Shown here: piece after piece, positions 32,765 through 40,299 of the stretch
How positions within the stretch are numbered: the stretch's first letter is position 1
Layout: every line of letters begins with the position of its first letter
NCBI RefSeq assembly: GCF_036227405.1
Contig: NZ_CP109473.1
Coordinates: 6,324,001 to 6,388,000, forward strand
Length of the DNA: 64,000 bases
Reading direction: 5' to 3'
DNA from: Streptomyces sp. NBC_01460
Lineage (GTDB): Bacteria; Actinomycetota; Actinomycetes; Streptomycetales; Streptomycetaceae
Position numbers and translations under genes: made by a program
The notes under the pieces: model-generated
The model's input: only the letters and a program-made list of their open reading frames with translations
Database searches by the model: none
Told to the model about the DNA's origin: nothing

Positions 32765-34372
32765 TCAGAGCGAGGCGATGTAGGCGCGCCAGCCGCCGTA
32801 CCGGGTGATGTCCCGCGCGTCGGAGGTCGCTTCGGGCTCGCACAGGAAGCCGGGCACCGACGTCCCGTCGGCGAGGGAGACGCTGCCGATCGCCATCGGC
32901 CGGGGGAGAGCGGCCACGAGAGCACCCAGAGCGGCGGCGGGAAGCTCCCAGATCTCGGCCTCGACCGGAGCTCCCGTACCGTCCGGGACATGGACCAGTC
33001 CGGGCTTCGGCGGAACGGTGGCCAGGGCGTGGAGACGGTACTCGGCGGCGGTCGTGGTCGTGTCCACGTAGCGGCCTCCGAGGGCCAGGAGCTGCGGGTT
33101 CAGCGGCTGACCGGTCAGGTGGGCGCCCACGACGGCCAGGCGGGCGGGCGGTTCGGTGAGCAGGGTCGCGATGCGCGCCAGCCGGTCCTCGGTGTGGGCG
33201 GGGCCGATGAGCATCACTCCGAAGGGGAGACCGCTGACCGTGCCCGCGGGAACCGCGACGGCGGCGAGGCCGAACAGGTTGGTCGAGTTGGTGAAGCGGC
33301 CCAGCCGGGCGTTCGATCCGAGGGGATCGGCGGCGACCTCGGCGAGGGTGGGATGGCCGGGCGCGGTGGGCAGCAGGAGGGCGTCGGCGTCACCGAGGGA
33401 GTCGAGGGCCCGCGCCCGGAGCGCCGCCAGCCGGGTCCGGTCGGCGTAGAGGCGGTGGGCCGGGAGCTCGCGGGCCCCCGCGATGATCGCCGCGACCGTG
33501 GGGTCGAGGTCGGGGGCTCCCTTGTCCGCGAACTCGCCCACCGCGGTGTAGCGCTCCGCGACGAACGCACCCTCGTAGAGCATCCCGGCGGCCTCCAGGA
33601 AGGGGGAAGGATCGAGCGGGCGCAGAAGGGCGCCCGCAGCCTCCAGGCGGCCGGCCGCGGCCTCGTAGGCCTCCGCCCACCCAGGGTCGAGCTCGCCGAG
33701 ACCCTCCGCGCCGGGAACGGCGACACGCCAGGGGCCGGGGGAGCGGGACGGAGGCCGGCCGGCGTCGGTCACCATGTGGGCGAGGGCCCGCTCGGCCTCC
33801 GGGAGGGTGCGGGCGAACACGGTCACGCAGTCCAGGCTCGCGCAGGCCGGGACGACGCCCTGCGTGGGCACCGCACCGTAGGTCGGCTTGAGGCCCACGA
33901 TCCCGTTGAATGCGGCGGGTACGCGGCCCGACCCCGCGGTGTCCGTGCCCAGGGCGAAGTCGGCCATGCCCAGCGCGACGGCCACGGCCGACCCGGAGCT
34001 GGACCCGCCGCTGATCCGGTCGGGGGCGAGGGCGTTGCGGACCGCTCCGTACGGTGACCTGGTGCCCACCAGCCCGGTGGCGAACTGATCCAGGTTGGTG
34101 GTCCCGACGACGACCGCGCCCGCCGCGCGGAGGTGCGCCACCACGGGGGCGTCGCGGTCCGGCCGGTAGGCGTAGGACGGGCACCCCGCGGTGGTGGGCA
34201 ACCCGGCCACGTCGATGTTGCCCTTGACCGCGAACAGGCGGCCGGCGAGGGGCAGCCCGGGATCCACGGCGGCCGCCTCCGCCTCCACCTCGGCCCGGGG
34301 CCGGAGGTGGATCCAGATCTCGGGGCGGTCGGCGGCGGCGATGCGGTCGTAGGCGGCACGGATGTGATGCAT
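32765..34372 (-). CDS. atzF: Allophanate hydrolase
   Basis: A 535-residue amidase-signature enzyme that splits allophanate to ammonia and CO2, the last step of the pathway encoded by this operon. The Ser-cisSer-Lys triad is visible: Lys in LFAVKGNIDVAG near residue 50, Ser residues in SGGSSSGSAVAVALG near 120-127, and GTDTAGSGRVPAAFNGIVGL after them. The C-terminal 120 residues (NPQLLALGGRYVDTTTTAAE, VEAEIWELPAAALGALVAAL, GWRAYIASL) match the extra domain of true allophanate hydrolases, which separates them from ordinary amidases. ATG 34372 has AAGGGA 7 bases upstream; the frame is open beyond but overlaps the carboxylase gene. It is last of four genes, 50 bases after the carboxylase. Confidence 0.93.
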   Translation of the reverse strand: MHHIRAAYDRIAAADRPEIWIHLRPRAEVEAEAAAVDPGLPLAGRLFAVKGNIDVAGLPTTAGCPSYAYRPDRDAPVVAHLRAAGAVVVGTTNLDQFATGLVGTRSPYGAVRNALAPDRISGGSSSGSAVAVALGMADFALGTDTAGSGRVPAAFNGIVGLKPTYGAVPTQGVVPACASLDCVTVFARTLPEAERALAHMVTDAGRPPSRSPGPWRVAVPGAEGLGELDPGWAEAYEAAAGRLEAAGALLRPLDPSPFLEAAGMLYEGAFVAERYTAVGEFADKGAPDLDPTVAAIIAGARELPAHRLYADRTRLAALRARALDSLGDADALLLPTAPGHPTLAEVAADPLGSNARLGRFTNSTNLFGLAAVAVPAGTVSGLPFGVMLIGPAHTEDRLARIATLLTEPPARLAVVGAHLTGQPLNPQLLALGGRYVDTTTTAAEYRLHALATVPPKPGLVHVPDGTGAPVEAEIWELPAAALGALVAALPRPMAIGSVSLADGTSVPGFLCEPEATSDARDITRYGGWRAYIASL

Positions 34373-34422
34373 GGGGACATCCCTTGTGGGGTCGGTCGGG
34401 GGCGTCGCCCCCACGTCTGAGC

Positions 34423-37400
34423 TCACGGGGCGAGGACCAGCAACGGGGTGCCCGCCTCCACCTGGGCGCCGGGCCTGGTGAGGATGCGGGTCACCGTGCC
34501 CGAGGCCGGGGCGTGGACCGGGGACTCCATCTTCATCGCCTCCAGGGCGATCAGCAGCTGTCCTGCGGTGACCCTGTCGCCCTCCGCCACGGACAACTGC
34601 CAGACGGAGGCGGCGAATTCGGCCTCGACGAGACGGCTCCCCTCCGGCAGCTCGATCTCCTGTGCGACGGCGGGTTCGGCGACCGACGCCGCGCGGGCGA
34701 ATTCGCCCGAGGCCTCCCACGCGTCCCGCTCGGCTCCGAAGGCGGTGGCCTGCCGCGCCCGGAAGGCGGCGATCGACTCCGCGTTGTCGGCCAGGAAGCG
34801 CTCGTGGTCGGCGAGCGCGAAGGTGCCCTCCTCGATACGGGGCGACCAGCGGCCCGCGGCCATGTCCGCCCTCAGTTCGAGCAGTTCGTCGGCCTCGACG
34901 GGATACCACGTGATGCGGTCGAAGAACCGCAGCAGCCACGGGGTCTCCTGCCAGCGCGCCCAGACCTGCGTGGTGCGCCCCACGAACTGGTATCCGCCGG
35001 GCCCCTCCATGCCGTAGACGCACAGGTAGGCGCCGCCGATTCCGACGGAGTTCTCCGCGGTCCAGGTACGGGCCGGGTTGTACTTCGTCGTGACCAGGCG
35101 GTGGCGCGGGTCGAGCGGGGTCGCGACGGGGGCCCCGAGATAGACGTCCCCGAGCCCCATCACCAGGTACTCGGCGTCGAAGACCGTCCGGTAGACGTCG
35201 TCAGGGGTGTCCAGGCCGTTCACCCGGCGGATGAACTCGATGTTCCACGGGCACCAGGGGGCGTCGTCCCTGACTCCCGCGATGTAGCGCGCGATGGCTT
35301 CGCGGGTCGCCGGATCGTCCCAGGAGAGCGGGAGATGGACGGTCCTGGACGGCACGGTCAGCTCGCCGGTGGGCGGGATCACGGCCTGCGACGCACGGAC
35401 GACGGGCAGCAGTTCGGACAGCGGGAGGATGTCCGGCGCGACCTGGATCTGGAGCGAGCGGATGCCCGGGGTCAGGTCCGTGATCCCGTGCGGCCCTCCC
35501 TCGCCCAGTGCCTCGGCGAGCGCGTGCACCCGCATCCGCAGCGCGAGATCGAGCTGCATCGGCCCGAACTCGACGAGAAGGTTGTCGTCACCGCTGCGCC
35601 GGTACGTCACATCGCCGTCGCGGGCGAGGATGCCGCCGTCGACGATCGGGGCCCGGTCCGCGACGGGCGCGACGGCGGGTGCCGCACGGAGCAGGGCCGC
35701 CGCCTCGACGGTGACGGGGACGAAGCGGACGGTGTCCCCGGGGCGTACCTGGCCGAGCTTCCAGCGCTGGCCGCGGACGATCGTCGCCGGGCAGACGAAC
35801 CCGCCGAGCGACGGCCCGTCGGGGCCGAGCAGGACCGGCATGTCCCCCGTGTAGTCGACCGCGCCCACCGAGTACGGCGTGTCGTGGATGTTGGACGGGT
35901 GCAGGCCCGCCTCGCCGCCGTCGGTCCTGGCCCAGCGGGGTTTGGGGCCGACCAGCCGTACGCCGGTGCGCGCCGAGTTGAAGTGGACCTTCCAGTCGGC
36001 CGCGTAGAAGTCGTGGATGTCCTCCTCGGTGAAGAACTCCGGTGCGGCGTGCGGCCCTTCGACCGCGGCGATCTCCCACGTCGCGCCGAGAACGGGCCGG
36101 TCCCCGTGCGGGACGGGGCGGGCGGACCCGCGTGCCTCGCCCCCGTGCAGCACGTCGCCGGTGCGCAGCGCCCGGCCGCCGTGTCCGCCGAACCTGCCGA
36201 GGGTGAAGGTCGAGGCGCTGCCCAGGAACGCCGGCACGTCGAGGCCGCCCGCGAACAGGACGTAGGTCCGCAGCCCGTACCCGGCCGGCTTGCCCACGGC
36301 GAGCGCCGCCCCGGCCGGGACGGTGACGGGCTCCCACTGTGACACCGCCGCCCCGTCCACGGTCACCGGCGCGGCCGCGCCGGTCACGCACACCGTGGTG
36401 GGGTGGGTGAACCGGAGCGTCGGGCCCCGCAGGGTGCATTCGAGTCCCGGCGCGCCCTCGTCGTTGCCCAGGGCGCGGTTGCCGAGCCGGAAGGACAGGT
36501 CGTCCATCGGACCGGACGGCGGCACACCGACCTGCCAGTGGCCCAGGCGTCCCGGCCAGTCCTGCACGGTGGTGAGCGTGCCGCCGGCCGTGACCTCGAT
36601 GCGCGGGGTGGGGTCGGTGACGCCGGCGAGGGTGGCGGTGGTGTGGGTGGCCTCGCGGACGGCGGGGGTGCGCAGGGCGGCGCGCACCAGCCCGAGGTTC
36701 GTCTCGATGCCGTCCACGCGGGTCGCGGCGAGGGCCTCGTCGAGCCGGGCCAGCGCCTCGGCGCGGTCGGCGCCGTGGGCGATGATCTTCGCGAGCATGG
36801 GGTCGTACGAGGTGGTGACCTCGGTCCCGGTCTCCACCCAGGCGTCGACGCGGACCCCGGGGCCCTCGGGGAAGCGGACCCGGGTGAGGAGCCCGGCGCT
36901 CGGCCGGTGGTCGCGGGAGGGGTCCTCGGCGTAGACGCGCGCCTCGACGGCGTGCCCGGCGGCCGGGGCCGGGTCCTGGACGACCCCGGTCTCACCCCTG
37001 GCCAGGCGCAGCATCCACTCGACGAGGTCGACGCCGTAGACCTCCTCGGTGACGGGGTGCTCGACCTGGAGCCGGGTGTTGACCTCCAGGAAGTACGCCT
37101 CCTCACGAGCGGCGTCGTAGACGAACTCCACGGTCCCGGCGGAGCGGTAGCCGACGCTCGCGCACAGTTCGCGCGCGTCGGCGGCGAGCCTGGCGCGTAC
37201 GGCGGCCGGCAGGCCCGGAGCGGGAGCCTCCTCCAGGACCTTCTGGTTACGGCGCTGGAGGGAGCAGTCGCGGTCGCCGAAGGTGACCACACGGCCGGCA
37301 CCGTCACCGAAGACCTGTACCTCGACATGGCGGGCGCTCTCGACGAGGCGTTCCAGGAAGACGCCTGCGGAGGAGAAGGAGGCCGCCGCCACCCGCTGCA

Positions 37401-38022
37401 CACGCTCCCAGGCGTCGGCGAGCGAGGCCGGATCGTGGCAGGCGCTCATGCCGATGCCGCCTCCGCCGCCGGTCGCCTTGAGCATGACGGGGTAGCCGAT
37501 GCGGCCGGCGGCGGCGCGTGCCTCGTCGAGGTCCGCGAGCAGGCCGGTGCCGGGTGCGAGCGGGACCCCGGCCGCCTCGGCCGCCGCGCGGGCGGTGTGC
37601 TTCGCGCCGAAGAGCTCCAGCTGTCCGGCGGTCGGCCCGACGAACATGATCCCGGCGTCCGCGCAGCGGCGGGCGAAGTCCGCGTCCTCGGACAGGAAGC
37701 CGTAGCCGGGGTGGACGGCGCCGGCGCCGGTGTCCTTCGCGGCCCTGAGGACGAGATCGGCGTCGAGGTACGACTCCTTGGCGGGAGCGGGTCCGAGACG
37801 CACCGCCTCGTCCGCGAGCCGCACGTGCGGGGCCGAACGGTCCGGGTCGGAGAAGACGGCGACCGTACGCAGGCCCAGCCGCCTCGCCGTACGGATGATC
37901 CGGCAGGCGATCTCGCCCCGGTTGGCGACGAGCAGGGTGTCGAAGGCGGCGGGGGCGCCGGAGGCCGGGAGGTCGTAGGAGGCGGCGGGGGTGCCCGGGG
38001 CCGGGCGGTCGTCGAAGGTCAT
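34423..38022 (-). CDS. Biotin-dependent urea/guanidine carboxylase
   Basis: A 1199-residue multidomain carboxylase. The biotin carboxylase comes first (LLVANRGEIACRIIRTARRL at about 29, ATP-grasp GGGGGIGM near 190, LEVNTRLQVEHPVTE). A KipA/KipI-type carboxyltransferase follows (TVQDWPGRLGHWQVGVPPSG through QFVGRTTQVW), then the biotinyl domain with EAMKMES, biotinylated Lys near residue 1164. The family was named urea carboxylase. Members encoded with the two associated proteins upstream are now understood as guanidine carboxylases, making carboxyguanidine, and this context fits that. ATG 38022 overlaps the upstream stop (ATGA). The gene is third in the operon, before allophanate hydrolase. 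A diagnostic active-site residue (Asp versus Asn) would settle guanidine or urea, but I cannot align it reliably here. Confidence 0.93.
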   Translation of the reverse strand: MTFDDRPAPGTPAASYDLPASGAPAAFDTLLVANRGEIACRIIRTARRLGLRTVAVFSDPDRSAPHVRLADEAVRLGPAPAKESYLDADLVLRAAKDTGAGAVHPGYGFLSEDADFARRCADAGIMFVGPTAGQLELFGAKHTARAAAEAAGVPLAPGTGLLADLDEARAAAGRIGYPVMLKATGGGGGIGMSACHDPASLADAWERVQRVAAASFSSAGVFLERLVESARHVEVQVFGDGAGRVVTFGDRDCSLQRRNQKVLEEAPAPGLPAAVRARLAADARELCASVGYRSAGTVEFVYDAAREEAYFLEVNTRLQVEHPVTEEVYGVDLVEWMLRLARGETGVVQDPAPAAGHAVEARVYAEDPSRDHRPSAGLLTRVRFPEGPGVRVDAWVETGTEVTTSYDPMLAKIIAHGADRAEALARLDEALAATRVDGIETNLGLVRAALRTPAVREATHTTATLAGVTDPTPRIEVTAGGTLTTVQDWPGRLGHWQVGVPPSGPMDDLSFRLGNRALGNDEGAPGLECTLRGPTLRFTHPTTVCVTGAAAPVTVDGAAVSQWEPVTVPAGAALAVGKPAGYGLRTYVLFAGGLDVPAFLGSASTFTLGRFGGHGGRALRTGDVLHGGEARGSARPVPHGDRPVLGATWEIAAVEGPHAAPEFFTEEDIHDFYAADWKVHFNSARTGVRLVGPKPRWARTDGGEAGLHPSNIHDTPYSVGAVDYTGDMPVLLGPDGPSLGGFVCPATIVRGQRWKLGQVRPGDTVRFVPVTVEAAALLRAAPAVAPVADRAPIVDGGILARDGDVTYRRSGDDNLLVEFGPMQLDLALRMRVHALAEALGEGGPHGITDLTPGIRSLQIQVAPDILPLSELLPVVRASQAVIPPTGELTVPSRTVHLPLSWDDPATREAIARYIAGVRDDAPWCPWNIEFIRRVNGLDTPDDVYRTVFDAEYLVMGLGDVYLGAPVATPLDPRHRLVTTKYNPARTWTAENSVGIGGAYLCVYGMEGPGGYQFVGRTTQVWARWQETPWLLRFFDRITWYPVEADELLELRADMAAGRWSPRIEEGTFALADHERFLADNAESIAAFRARQATAFGAERDAWEASGEFARAASVAEPAVAQEIELPEGSRLVEAEFAASVWQLSVAEGDRVTAGQLLIALEAMKMESPVHAPASGTVTRILTRPGAQVEAGTPLLVLAP

Positions 38023-38642
38023 GCGGGCACTCCCACGGTCATCCGTACGGCGGTCGGTTCGAAGCCGTTGCAGGGGTTGTTGATCTGCGGGCAGTTGGAC
38101 ACCAGGACCAGCACGTCGGTCTCGGCCCGCAGCACGACCCGCAGGCCGGGGGCGGAGATGCCGTCCACGATGCCGAGTGTGCCGTCCTTCTCGACCGGCA
38201 CGTTCATGTACCAGTTGATGTTGGAGACCAGATCGCGTGCGCCCAGGCCGTGCTTGGCACCCTCGGCGAGGAAGTTGTCCACGCAGGCGTGCTGGGCGTA
38301 GGTGTGGTGCCCGTAGCGCAGGGTGTTGGACTCCTTGGAGCAGGCTCCGCCGACCGTGTCGTGACGGCCGCAGGTGTCCTCCACGACGGTCATCAGCGGA
38401 GTGTGCTCGTTGGACAGGAGCACGCTGCCGGTGGTCAGGAAGAGCGAGCCCCGCGCGTGCACGGTGTCGGGCGCGCTGTACCTGACGGCGGTGTCGTGGG
38501 CGTCGTACACGAGGAAGTCGACGGCCTGGTTGCCGTGCAGGTCGGTGATCGTCAGGTGCTCGCCGGCACGGATCCCGGCCGACCAGGACCCGCGGGCGGG
38601 GACGGTGGCGGTCCTGTCGGACGCGGTTCGGGTGCGGCTCAT
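38019..38642 (-). CDS. Urea-carboxylase-associated protein 2 (carboxyguanidine deiminase subunit)
   Basis: A 207-residue protein of the DUF1989/UAAP2 family. Typical stretches are DLHGNQAVDFLVYDAHDTAV, GSVLLSNEHTPLMTVVEDTC, GRHDTVGGACSKESNT, NINWYMNVPVEKDGT and SNCPQINNPCNGFEPT. Together with the protein encoded upstream it is expected to form the CgdAB-type deiminase that turns carboxyguanidine into allophanate and ammonia. Cys and His residues (GRHDT, ACSKE, HACVDNF) probably bind zinc. Both ends overlap neighbours by four bases (ATGA), so synthesis of both deiminase subunits and the carboxylase is translationally coupled. Confidence 0.9.
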   Translation of the reverse strand: MSRTRTASDRTATVPARGSWSAGIRAGEHLTITDLHGNQAVDFLVYDAHDTAVRYSAPDTVHARGSLFLTTGSVLLSNEHTPLMTVVEDTCGRHDTVGGACSKESNTLRYGHHTYAQHACVDNFLAEGAKHGLGARDLVSNINWYMNVPVEKDGTLGIVDGISAPGLRVVLRAETDVLVLVSNCPQINNPCNGFEPTAVRMTVGVPA

Positions 38643-39457
38643 GCGATCCCCCGGGAGGCAAGGAAGTCGGCGGTGTTGGCGTAGGCGCGGCGGCCCTCGG
38701 GAGTGGCGTCCCACAGCGGGTCGCCGGGCCGGGTGGGCGTGGCCCGCCAGGCGAGGACCTCCAGAGGGGTGGAGACGTACTCCGGGCGCGGGTCCAGCGG
38801 GTGCGGGACGTTCGCGATCAGGACGGTCAGGTCCTGCTCGGCACGCAGGGTGAGCGAGGTGCCGGGGCCGCCCGAGCCGGTGAAGTCCGCAGTGCCGTCC
38901 TCGCGGACCTCGACCCCCTGGAAGAAGGAGAGCGAGGGGGGCAGGTCGCGGGGCTCCAGGCCGTTCTTGAGTGCGGCGAGCTTGAACAGCTCGCGGCCCG
39001 CCGGGGAGGCGGACTCCGGCTCACCGGCTCCGTACCGCTCCCTGTTGCGGGCGAGGGCGGAGGTGCCGCACAGCGTGTCGTGGCGGCCCGAGCTGTCGGC
39101 GACCACGGTCGCGAGGACGCGTCCCTGGCCGGAGAGCAGCTGGGCGCCCTCGGTGAGGTAGGCGTTCCACCGGACCTTGACCGTGTCGGCGGTGTTGAGG
39201 CGTTCCCACGGGCGGCCGTCGACGTACAGGAGGAGGTGGGCGCAGGCGTCGCCGCGCAGATCGGTGAGGCGGAGTTCGGTGCCCCGCGCGAGGACGCGGT
39301 GGGTGTAGTTGCCGCCGGCCACCACCTCGGCCCAGACCACCGGGCCGGGTGCTTCGCCCGGCCACTCCTCGGCGGGGACCGTGGGCATCGCCTCGACGCG
39401 CGCGCCCTCCTGGGCGCGGGCGTGGTCCCTGGCTCCGTACGTCGTCGCTGTCGCCAT
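38639..39457 (-). CDS. Urea-carboxylase-associated protein 1 (carboxyguanidine deiminase subunit)
   Basis: A 272-residue paralogue of the next gene, UAAP1 family: first gene of the operon. It carries AEVVAGGNYTHRVLARGTEL, RLTDLRGDACAHLLLYVDGR, VVADSSGRHDTLCGTSALA and PSLSFFQGVEVREDG. With UAAP2 it should form the heteromeric carboxyguanidine deiminase. GRHDT and the following Cys are shared with UAAP2 and are the likely metal ligands. ATG 39457 has GGAGGGA 7 bases upstream. The leader (39458 to about 39550) holds a perfect 9-bp hairpin at 39505-39526 and, further up, a 29-bp palindromic element that also precedes the permease gene. No guanidine riboswitch consensus is recognisable in the leader. 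Confidence 0.9.
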   Translation of the reverse strand: MATATTYGARDHARAQEGARVEAMPTVPAEEWPGEAPGPVVWAEVVAGGNYTHRVLARGTELRLTDLRGDACAHLLLYVDGRPWERLNTADTVKVRWNAYLTEGAQLLSGQGRVLATVVADSSGRHDTLCGTSALARNRERYGAGEPESASPAGRELFKLAALKNGLEPRDLPPSLSFFQGVEVREDGTADFTGSGGPGTSLTLRAEQDLTVLIANVPHPLDPRPEYVSTPLEVLAWRATPTRPGDPLWDATPEGRRAYANTADFLASRGIA

Positions 39458-39531
39458 GGCGGCGTCCCTCCGGCTCGGTGGGGCTGTGATGGGTCGGCGG
39501 GGATGCGCCCGGGTGACCCCGGGCGCCCCTT

Positions 39532-39560
39532 GTTTCTGTCGCTCGACAGAAATTAGGGAG
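39532..39560 (-). promoter_or_regulatory. Operator/promoter element of the guanidine operon
   Basis: On the minus strand the element begins CTCCCTAATTTCTGTCG and ends GACAGAAAC. The core TTTCTGTC (39533-39540) and GACAGAAA (39545-39552) is a perfect 8-bp inverted repeat with a 4-base spacer. TAATTT beside it could be a -10 box. It matches the element at 41982-42010 at 24 of 29 positions and lies 76 bases before the first gene. The divergent TetR is the likely binder. Confidence 0.75.
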
Positions 39561-39653
39561 TGGGCGATTCGGCGCCGTTGCCCCTCCGTTGCACGGGAGT
39601 TACGAATCGCTCACCCGCGCAGCGCCGCGGAGCCGTGTGCGACGATCGGGGAC

Positions 39654-40283
39654 ATGAGCACTCCAGGACGCCGGGTCGGCCGGCCGCGTGCCGAGCAGCG
39701 GCCGGACAGCGGCCTGTCCCCGCGCGAGGAACTCCTCGCGGCGGCAGCGGAGTTGTTCACCACCCGTGGATACGGCGCGACCACCACGCGGGCGCTCGCC
39801 GAGCGCGCGGGGATGCGGCAGGCGTCGATGTACCACTACGTCGGCGGCAAGGAGGACCTCCTGTGCGAGCTCCTCGAATCGACGGTCACCCCGTCCCTGG
39901 TGTTCGCCCGCGCGCTCCTGGCCCGCGAGGGAGTCCCGGCCGCCGAGCGGCTGTGGCAGCTGTGCCGCTCCGACGTCACGCTCCTGTGCGGCGGGCCCCA
40001 CAACCTCGGTGCGCTGTACGTGCTGCCCGAGGTGCAGGGCGAACAGTTCGCGGGTTTCCACCGGGTGCGGGCCGACCTCAAGGACCTGTACGCCCAGCTC
40101 ATCGCCGCGACCGAACCCGGCGCGGCGCTCGCGAAGGGCGACCTGGCGCTCCGCACCGACCTGGTCTTCGGGCTGATCGAGGGGGTCATCCTGATCCACC
40201 GGTCCGACCCGGACCGGCCCGCCGCAGCCTTCGCCGAGGCCACGGCGGACGCCGCGCTGCGGATCGCCGGCTGCGTGCGCTGA
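39654..40283 (+). CDS. TetR-family regulator of the guanidine operon
   Basis: A 209-residue TetR repressor. The N-terminal domain has AAAELFTTRGYGATTTRALA and MRQASMYHYVGGKEDLLCEL, the expected helix-turn-helix. The ligand domain (LWQLCRSDVTLLCGGPHNLG, ALYVLPEVQGEQFAGFHRVR) is specific to this group. It is divergent from the UAAP1-UAAP2-carboxylase-hydrolase operon and convergent with the permease gene. Palindromic elements of the same sequence in front of both make it the obvious local regulator, probably relieved by guanidine or a pathway intermediate; that is inference. ATG 39654 has only a weak GGGG upstream. Confidence 0.88.
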   Translation: MSTPGRRVGRPRAEQRPDSGLSPREELLAAAAELFTTRGYGATTTRALAERAGMRQASMYHYVGGKEDLLCELLESTVTPSLVFARALLAREGVPAAERLWQLCRSDVTLLCGGPHNLGALYVLPEVQGEQFAGFHRVRADLKDLYAQLIAATEPGAALAKGDLALRTDLVFGLIEGVILIHRSDPDRPAAAFAEATADAALRIAGCVR

Positions 40284-40299
40284 ACGGCCCGGCCGGGGA

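Noticed and set aside
34373..35023. N-terminal extension of allophanate hydrolase to 752 residues
   Set aside because: The extension overlaps the carboxylase gene in another frame and has no protein character. ATG 34372 has a good ribosome-binding site and gives the usual family length.
36403..38301. Long plus-strand open frame of 632 codons
   Set aside because: It lies entirely opposite the carboxylase and UAAP2 genes, has glycine/arginine-rich text with no family resemblance, and is the usual antisense shadow of high-GC coding DNA. Similar shadows opposite the SARP, GH84 and pectate lyase genes were rejected on the same grounds.
38023..38661. N-terminal extension of the carboxylase to 1412 residues
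   Set aside because: The extension overlaps UAAP2 in another frame. ATG 38022 with the ATGA overlap gives a family-typical start just before LLVANRGEIA.
39458..39653. Guanidine riboswitch in front of UAAP1
   Set aside because: I looked for the conserved core of guanidine-I, the ACGR loops of guanidine-II and the guanidine-III pseudoknot pattern. None is visible by eye; only a simple 9-bp hairpin and the palindromic operator are present. A covariance-model search would be decisive.
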